Assembly: GCA_934230965.1 (NCBI GenBank)
Contig: CAKQFW010000069.1
Span: forward strand, 1-9,940
Source of the DNA: an uncultured Prevotella sp.
GTDB lineage: Bacteria; Bacteroidota; Bacteroidia; Bacteroidales; Bacteroidaceae
DNA length: 9,940 nt
Direction of reading: 5' to 3'
Notes under the pieces: model-generated
Told to the model about the DNA's origin: nothing
Seen by the model: only the letters and a program-made list of their open reading frames with translations
The model's database searches: none
Made by a program: the position numbers and the translations under genes
Shown: positions 5,735 to 9,940 of the stretch, one piece after another
How the letters are laid out: the number at the start of each line of letters is the position of its first letter
Position numbering within the stretch: the first letter of the stretch is position 1

Positions 5735-6805
5735 CTATTTGTCTTGCACATTAATATTAATGGTAACCTTAGCATTGTCGGGGTCGTTGGTTATCATCAG
5801 CACACGAGGCTTGTTGCGCGCCTCTTTCAGCTTGGCGGCATCAACGGTAATCTTTAGTTTAGCCTCGGCACCCGGAGCCAGATGCGTTGTGTTCAACGAC
5901 ACCTGTAAGGCCGATGTAAACATGCGCAAGTTACGAATATCTAACACGCTCTTGCCCACATTGCGTATGTGTATCACGGCACGCTGTTTCTTCTTTTTAC
6001 CAAAGGGTGGCAAGTTAACCTCCATTTCAGAGAGTTCTATCTTTGGAGCCATGGCTAACTGATGTGCCGACAGTTTCTCAAAGTTAGGCAACAACACTGC
6101 CGATATCGTTATTTCCTTATCAGCGCTTACCTTGTCGCCAGGGAAGCCACCCAAGAACACACTGGTTTGGTTCAAGCCCATCTCGGGCAGCGAGCGCGAG
6201 TCGAGCGTGAGGGTTATAACGCCGCCATGCCCAGGTTTCACCTTTGTTGGTGCCACGTCGGCCTTCAGATAGTTGGGCAAGTGCATTACCTGCGGACGAA
6301 GCGTTTGGTCGGTAGTGTTACGAATATGTATTTTCTGTTGGGGCTGCTCGCCACGGTTAACATCATCAAACTCGATATCGTTTCTGTCGGCCAAAATCTG
6401 TCCCAACATAAAAGGATAGGTTCCAGCATAGTCGATAACCTCGGCCACCACCACACCTTTCATGCGCAGCGCCAAGGGTTTGTCGGCATTATCAAGATAC
6501 AGGTCGACAAATTTATCAAAATGCCCCATGGTCATGGCATCATACGTAACCTTTACCGAGAAGGTTTCGCCAGCCACAATCTCGTCTTTCGGATAGTCTA
6601 CCTCTGTACATCCACAGCTCATGCGCACCTTTTCTATGTGCATGGGTTGGTTGCTTCGGTTGCTAATCTCATATTCAGCCACTACGGGAGCCTGATAGGC
6701 CACCTGTCCGCAATCAATGGTTTCATTGGCCACAACCAGTTTCTGTGCCCACATCGATGTAGGCATCAGCCATAACGAAGCCAACATTATCTTGACTAAT
6801 TTCAT
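5735..6805 (-). CDS. Secreted DUF1573-domain protein
   Basis: This is a 356-residue exported protein. Residues 1-20 form a signal peptide (MKLVKIMLASLWLMPTSMWA, cleavage before Q21). Three Ig-like modules follow, at about 22-120, 125-245 and 250-355. The first is a DUF1573 domain with its hallmark SCGCTEVDYPKDEIVAGE (63-80; C64, C66) and the closing strand FSVKVTYDA. The third repeats the pattern with the motif IRNVGKSVLDIRNLRMFTSALQVSL but lacks the cysteine pair. Such proteins are common in Bacteroidota and lie in the periplasm or on the surface; the biochemical role is not known. It starts a probable transcript with ispH downstream (30-bp gap). Its own 204-bp upstream region contains a candidate promoter, a stem-loop and two palindromes, which suggests control separate from the macroglobulin gene. 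Confidence 0.88.
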   Translation of the reverse strand: MKLVKIMLASLWLMPTSMWAQKLVVANETIDCGQVAYQAPVVAEYEISNRSNQPMHIEKVRMSCGCTEVDYPKDEIVAGETFSVKVTYDAMTMGHFDKFVDLYLDNADKPLALRMKGVVVAEVIDYAGTYPFMLGQILADRNDIEFDDVNRGEQPQQKIHIRNTTDQTLRPQVMHLPNYLKADVAPTKVKPGHGGVITLTLDSRSLPEMGLNQTSVFLGGFPGDKVSADKEITISAVLLPNFEKLSAHQLAMAPKIELSEMEVNLPPFGKKKKQRAVIHIRNVGKSVLDIRNLRMFTSALQVSLNTTHLAPGAEAKLKITVDAAKLKEARNKPRVLMITNDPDNAKVTININVQDK

Positions 6806-6808
6806 ATT

Positions 6809-6834
6809 TATCGCGATATAAAATGTTTAAACAT
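6809..6834. promoter_or_regulatory. Two perfect palindromes just before the DUF1573 start
   Basis: TATCGCGATA (6809-6818, 10 bp) and ATGTTTAAACAT (6823-6834, 12 bp) are perfect palindromes four bases apart, and the nearer one is three bases upstream of the ATG. They have no loop, so they suit binding by dimeric proteins to DNA better than RNA hairpins. A partial second copy of the larger one (AATGTTTAAA) lies at 6958-6967, upstream of the candidate promoter. No regulator can be assigned. Confidence 0.4.
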
Positions 6835-6862
6835 TGCTCGTGTATCGAGGCTATATTATGCA

Positions 6863-6895
6863 AGCACTGAGCTTACACCCTGCAAGCCCAGTGCT
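6863..6895 (-). other. Stem-loop in the DUF1573 leader
   Basis: AGCACTG (6863-6869) pairs perfectly with CAGTGCT (6889-6895). After a one-base mismatch, GCTT pairs with AAGC, closing a 9-nt loop. With the proposed promoter at 6905-6935 the hairpin would occupy the first ~35 nt of the mRNA, where it could stabilise the 5' end. Without a following T-run on the minus strand it is a poor terminator for the macroglobulin gene. Confidence 0.5.
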
Positions 6896-6904
6896 AACTC
6901 TATG

Positions 6905-6935
6905 CAAATATATCACTTTATGCCGACAAGGCCAA
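6905..6935 (-). promoter_or_regulatory. Candidate promoter of the DUF1573-ispH transcript
   Basis: On the minus strand TATATTTG (6912-6905) is a full match to the TAnnTTTG -7 box of Bacteroidota. A TTGG element (6935-6932) stands 19 nt upstream, close to the expected -33 TTTG position. Transcription would begin near 6898, giving a leader of about 93 nt with the stem-loop and the two palindromes. Confidence 0.42.
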
Positions 6936-7009
6936 GTTTTTACGACAATTATTCAATAATGTTTAAATATTATTATCATTATTATTCATTGCCGACACTG
7001 GTTTTGCCG

Positions 7010-9940
7010 TTACTTGCTTTCCACTTCTACAGCCACGTCGCGAGCCATAAACTCAGGACTGTAAGCACACTGTGCGGTGCAGAGCCCTGTGCGGTAAGCG
7101 CCCGCACGGTCGATATAGTAAGACGTCTCAATGGTGTGACGGCCCTTTGCCAAGCGATCGAAGAAGAAATAGGTGGCATTGTCGCGCGTAACCATGTAGC
7201 TACCATTGCGATAACCACTGAGCTGTGAGGTGGGCTCCATGTTGGCGGCACGATGGTCAGAAACCTGTACAAAGTCGTAGTCGCGATCGGCATCAATGGT
7301 GAGGCGCACCGTCAGGCGGTCGCCCACCTTCAGGTTGTTCAGCACTTTGTTTCCTTCGGCCGTATTGGTAACGTCAATGCGTTTACCATCTTTATAGAAG
7401 GTGCGCTTGATGGCAATGCCAGCCGAGGCCTTCTCTACCTCTTCCAGCGGCTGCACATACTGAGCATATACGGCGCCCCACGATGTGCCATCGGTCGATT
7501 TCTCAGCCGTAAAGGTGCGCATGTGGTTACCCTCTTTCGAGGTCTTAACATAGCCCAGGCCCGCCATCTGCTTAGGCATGCTCAGTTGCTTGCCATCAAC
7601 CTTCAGCACCGTGGGCTTACCCTCATTGGCAGTAAGGGCCGATGCATTGCCACCCAAGAAGGCCGACACGGCATCAACGGTGCAGAGCGGTGTGTCCCAT
7701 CCCTGTGTGCGCTTGCACTGTAACAGCCACAGTTGCATATCGGCAATAGTCTTTTGGTCAGAAGGCTGTAGGCGCTGCAAAGCCTCTACCTGTGTGGGTA
7801 TGCGATAGTTGCGCCACGAGTAGGCCGCCTTATGCGTATCATAGTAGCTGCCCATGTCGGGTTTGCTCACTAGATATTGTCGCATACTCTCAATCAGCGT
7901 GTTAGCCTCGGTCTTGTGGTTGGCCTCGGCCAGCACCACAGCAGCACGAGCCTTGCCTTCAATGCTGAGGTCGACGTTTTGTTTTGCAAGATGAGCAATA
8001 AGATAATCATAGTCGGTTTGACGTTTCAATGTCATCGACTTTTTGGCACCTGTCAGTGCGCACACATACATATACTCGCAGGCAAACTCAGAGGGGCGCA
8101 CATGCTTCTCGCCCTTCTGCTCGCGTTTGCGCATATCGTTACATTCGCGCGAGGCCTCACCAGCGAGCCAGTTTACAGTCTTTACTAAGATAATGAGTCC
8201 CTCGTTGTCGAGCATATCCATTGATGCGAGACGCGCCAATGTTTCGGCCACCGACACGGTAACATGCTTGCTGCCCGTCATGCCAGGCCACCAACTGAAC
8301 GAGCCGTCATACTTCTGCAAGTTTTTCAGCTTGGCCAACCATCCTGCTTGGCGCATCTCAAGCGTGTTAACATCATAGAACGAGGCCAAGCGACGCATAT
8401 TGTCGGTTTCGGTCTCGGCATCGTCTACCCACGGTGTTTCGCTGAGCAAGATGTTCTTCACCTCTTCGTTGTCGGCCAGCGTGCTCTTCAGATGTTTGTC
8501 GGCGTTCTGCTTCCACTGCTCTACCGTTTGCTGTATAGCTGGCGACAGCGTCATCAGTTTGCGGCCCACCACATTAGTATAGTAGGCTGTGGCCAATGAT
8601 ATGGCGTCTTCGTTGCCTCGCGTGGTAACCGAAGGCAGCGTTTGCACCATCAGCCAAGCGGGGTTGTTAGTGTATTCTACCGTCAGTTTACCATCAGCCA
8701 CTGTCTTCCCGCTGAACAGCTGCGTCAGGTCAATGGTCTTGGTGCCCACCCCTTGCTGCGTAAAGGGCACAGCCGTGGTAACCTGTTCGCTGGCCGAAAG
8801 CACTGGCAGATAACGTTGTTCGCCATCGCTGAAGCCCGCTGCCTGAGCCGATACACGACATATCAGCAGTCCGTCGTTCTTCACATGGGCCATATCCAGG
8901 GCAAAACTTAGAGCGATGGTTGTATCTTTTTCAATCTTAAACTTCAGGTCTTTGGCATACACCGTCTTGTTTGTCTCGGGGTTGAGCAGTTCAAGACGAG
9001 CAGTTCCACCCAATCGGCGCTCTGACAGGTTACTGAGACGAGCCACAATGCTACCCTTATCATCAGGACGCACAAAGCGCGGTAGGTTAGGTTCAATCAT
9101 CAGTTTCTTCTGTGCCACGGCCTCGGCCTCCAGTTGTCCTATACGCATATTGGTGTCGTGAGCAATGCCCATCAAGCGCCATGTGGTAACACTCTCAGGC
9201 AGCGTAAACTTCACCTTCACGTTACCCTTATCATCGGTTTCAAGCGTAGGCATAAAGAAGGCAGTCTCGGTAAGGTTCTCTCGCACGTTCACCATATCGG
9301 CAGTGCCTTCGTTACACTCGTCATTATCTTCTTTAATAGCGCCCGTAACGGTTCTTTTCTCCATCTTGGCCAACATAGAGTTGGATATTTCCATTTCTTC
9401 GTTAGGCACATAGTCGAACACCTTATCGTTTGTTGATGAAGCACGCGAAAGCTGTTTTTTTGAGCCTCTTATAAACACCTCACCATGTTTTTCTATCTTA
9501 GCCACAATCCATGGCATGTAGAAAGAGCTAAAGTCGAGCGCGCGCTCGCCCAATGGGCGGAAGGCCATCTCGCCATAACAACTTAGGGTTTGAGCATCGC
9601 GATAGAGCCAGCGAGTAGAAGGCAGAAGGTTTGCCCAGTCGGCACTGAGCGTCCAGCGGTGCTTCAGCAGCTGGTCGAGCGATTTATCATACATAGTAAG
9701 CATGGCCTGAGCCTTGGCAGCGCTGCCATCGGGGGTGGCAATATGCAGGGTCCACTCTTCTTTCTGCCCGGGGGTAAGTCGGTCGCGGAAGGTGGTCCAG
9801 GTGGTGTTGAGACGGTTGTCGGGTTTAGGGCATGCTATCTTTACCTCATGCCGATATACCTGGCCCTCTTTCACCCAAACATAGGTAAGCAGCAAGCCAT
9901 CGCCATATTCGGGTTTATAAGTAAAGCAGCGCGTCATCAC
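7010..9940 (-). CDS. Alpha-2-macroglobulin family protein, 5'-truncated by the window
   Basis: The frame is open from the window edge (a GTG there is an internal codon) to TAA at 7012-7010, giving 976 C-terminal residues of what is probably a protein of about twice that length. Numbered from the edge, it shows a macroglobulin-type beta domain (about 1-155), a polar, charged linker (155-220), and the A2M domain from 221 (ENLTETAFFMPTLETDDKGNVKVKFTLPESVTTWRLMGIAHD). Further MG domains follow, then a helical thioester-type toroid (about 425-790) and a C-terminal bMG10-like beta domain (about 820-976, closing AQCAYSPEFMARDVAVEVESK). In the position of the CxEQ thioester there is TTRGNEDAISLATAYY, so the covalent trap is absent, as in many Bacteroidota homologues. 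Family members are periplasmic or surface proteins linked to protease inhibition or envelope defence. Signal sequence and N-terminal domains lie outside. Confidence 0.88.
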   Translation of the reverse strand: MMTRCFTYKPEYGDGLLLTYVWVKEGQVYRHEVKIACPKPDNRLNTTWTTFRDRLTPGQKEEWTLHIATPDGSAAKAQAMLTMYDKSLDQLLKHRWTLSADWANLLPSTRWLYRDAQTLSCYGEMAFRPLGERALDFSSFYMPWIVAKIEKHGEVFIRGSKKQLSRASSTNDKVFDYVPNEEMEISNSMLAKMEKRTVTGAIKEDNDECNEGTADMVNVRENLTETAFFMPTLETDDKGNVKVKFTLPESVTTWRLMGIAHDTNMRIGQLEAEAVAQKKLMIEPNLPRFVRPDDKGSIVARLSNLSERRLGGTARLELLNPETNKTVYAKDLKFKIEKDTTIALSFALDMAHVKNDGLLICRVSAQAAGFSDGEQRYLPVLSASEQVTTAVPFTQQGVGTKTIDLTQLFSGKTVADGKLTVEYTNNPAWLMVQTLPSVTTRGNEDAISLATAYYTNVVGRKLMTLSPAIQQTVEQWKQNADKHLKSTLADNEEVKNILLSETPWVDDAETETDNMRRLASFYDVNTLEMRQAGWLAKLKNLQKYDGSFSWWPGMTGSKHVTVSVAETLARLASMDMLDNEGLIILVKTVNWLAGEASRECNDMRKREQKGEKHVRPSEFACEYMYVCALTGAKKSMTLKRQTDYDYLIAHLAKQNVDLSIEGKARAAVVLAEANHKTEANTLIESMRQYLVSKPDMGSYYDTHKAAYSWRNYRIPTQVEALQRLQPSDQKTIADMQLWLLQCKRTQGWDTPLCTVDAVSAFLGGNASALTANEGKPTVLKVDGKQLSMPKQMAGLGYVKTSKEGNHMRTFTAEKSTDGTSWGAVYAQYVQPLEEVEKASAGIAIKRTFYKDGKRIDVTNTAEGNKVLNNLKVGDRLTVRLTIDADRDYDFVQVSDHRAANMEPTSQLSGYRNGSYMVTRDNATYFFFDRLAKGRHTIETSYYIDRAGAYRTGLCTAQCAYSPEFMARDVAVEVESK

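Noticed and set aside
5535..6062. 175-codon plus-strand reading frame over ispH and the DUF1573 gene
   Set aside because: It is antisense to two genes with clear family motifs and shows no domain; it is a shadow frame.
6863..6895. Stem-loop as the intrinsic terminator of the macroglobulin gene
   Set aside because: It lies 115 nt past the stop codon with no T-run on the minus strand, and a good -7 box lies between it and the gene.
6948..6990. ATTATT-rich inverted repeats after the macroglobulin stop
   Set aside because: Multiple ATTATT/AATAAT pairings are expected in such AT-rich low-complexity sequence. No single stable hairpin stands out.
6902..7228. 108-codon plus-strand reading frame beginning in the macroglobulin-DUF1573 spacer
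   Set aside because: Most of it is antisense to the conserved macroglobulin C-terminus. The part in the spacer is AT-rich low-complexity sequence.
9938..9940. GTG at the window edge as the start of the macroglobulin gene
   Set aside because: The protein begins in mid-domain with no signal peptide and lacks the N-terminal MG domains, so the codon is an internal valine.

Overview
The window looks like a chromosomal segment of a Bacteroidota bacterium, most likely a Prevotella or Bacteroides relative. The evidence is the content (an alpha-2-macroglobulin without a thioester, a secreted DUF1573 protein, an exbB/exbD cluster with two exbD genes), AT-rich gene leaders mostly lacking Shine-Dalgarno sequences, and TAnnTTTG-type -7 boxes upstream of two genes. 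No phage, IS element, CRISPR array, tRNA or rRNA was recognised. This is mostly a housekeeping and cell-envelope region.

Plus strand, 1-1618: the 3' end of an RsmF-like rRNA cytosine methyltransferase, then thyA and folA. These two form a folate module: ThyA makes dTMP and releases dihydrofolate, and dihydrofolate reductase regenerates tetrahydrofolate. The block ends in a short period-22 repeat array and a strong bidirectional terminator (1697-1739), which is also the end of the convergent leftward block.

Minus strand, read from 9940 down to 1811: a 5'-truncated alpha-2-macroglobulin-like protein, a DUF1573 protein with three Ig-like modules, ispH (last step of MEP isoprenoid synthesis), exbB, an unrecognised four-TM protein, two overlapping exbD genes, and an Lrp/AsnC regulator. 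The genes from exbB to the second exbD are tightly packed and form one proton-channel operon without a TonB or TolA in view. The DUF1573 gene and lrp have candidate promoters of their own.

The least ordinary points are these. A ~47-bp tandem duplication of the ispH 3' end forms the leader of exbB. Canonical Shine-Dalgarno sequences occur only in front of the three internal cistrons of the exb operon. A 21-bp tandem repeat encodes heptads at the N-terminus of the four-TM protein. The period-22 array begins inside the folA stop codon. The macroglobulin lacks a thioester and has a polar, bait-like segment. Two perfect palindromes lie just before the DUF1573 start. None of these proves a new system; the exb operon with its four-TM partner is the best candidate for further attention.
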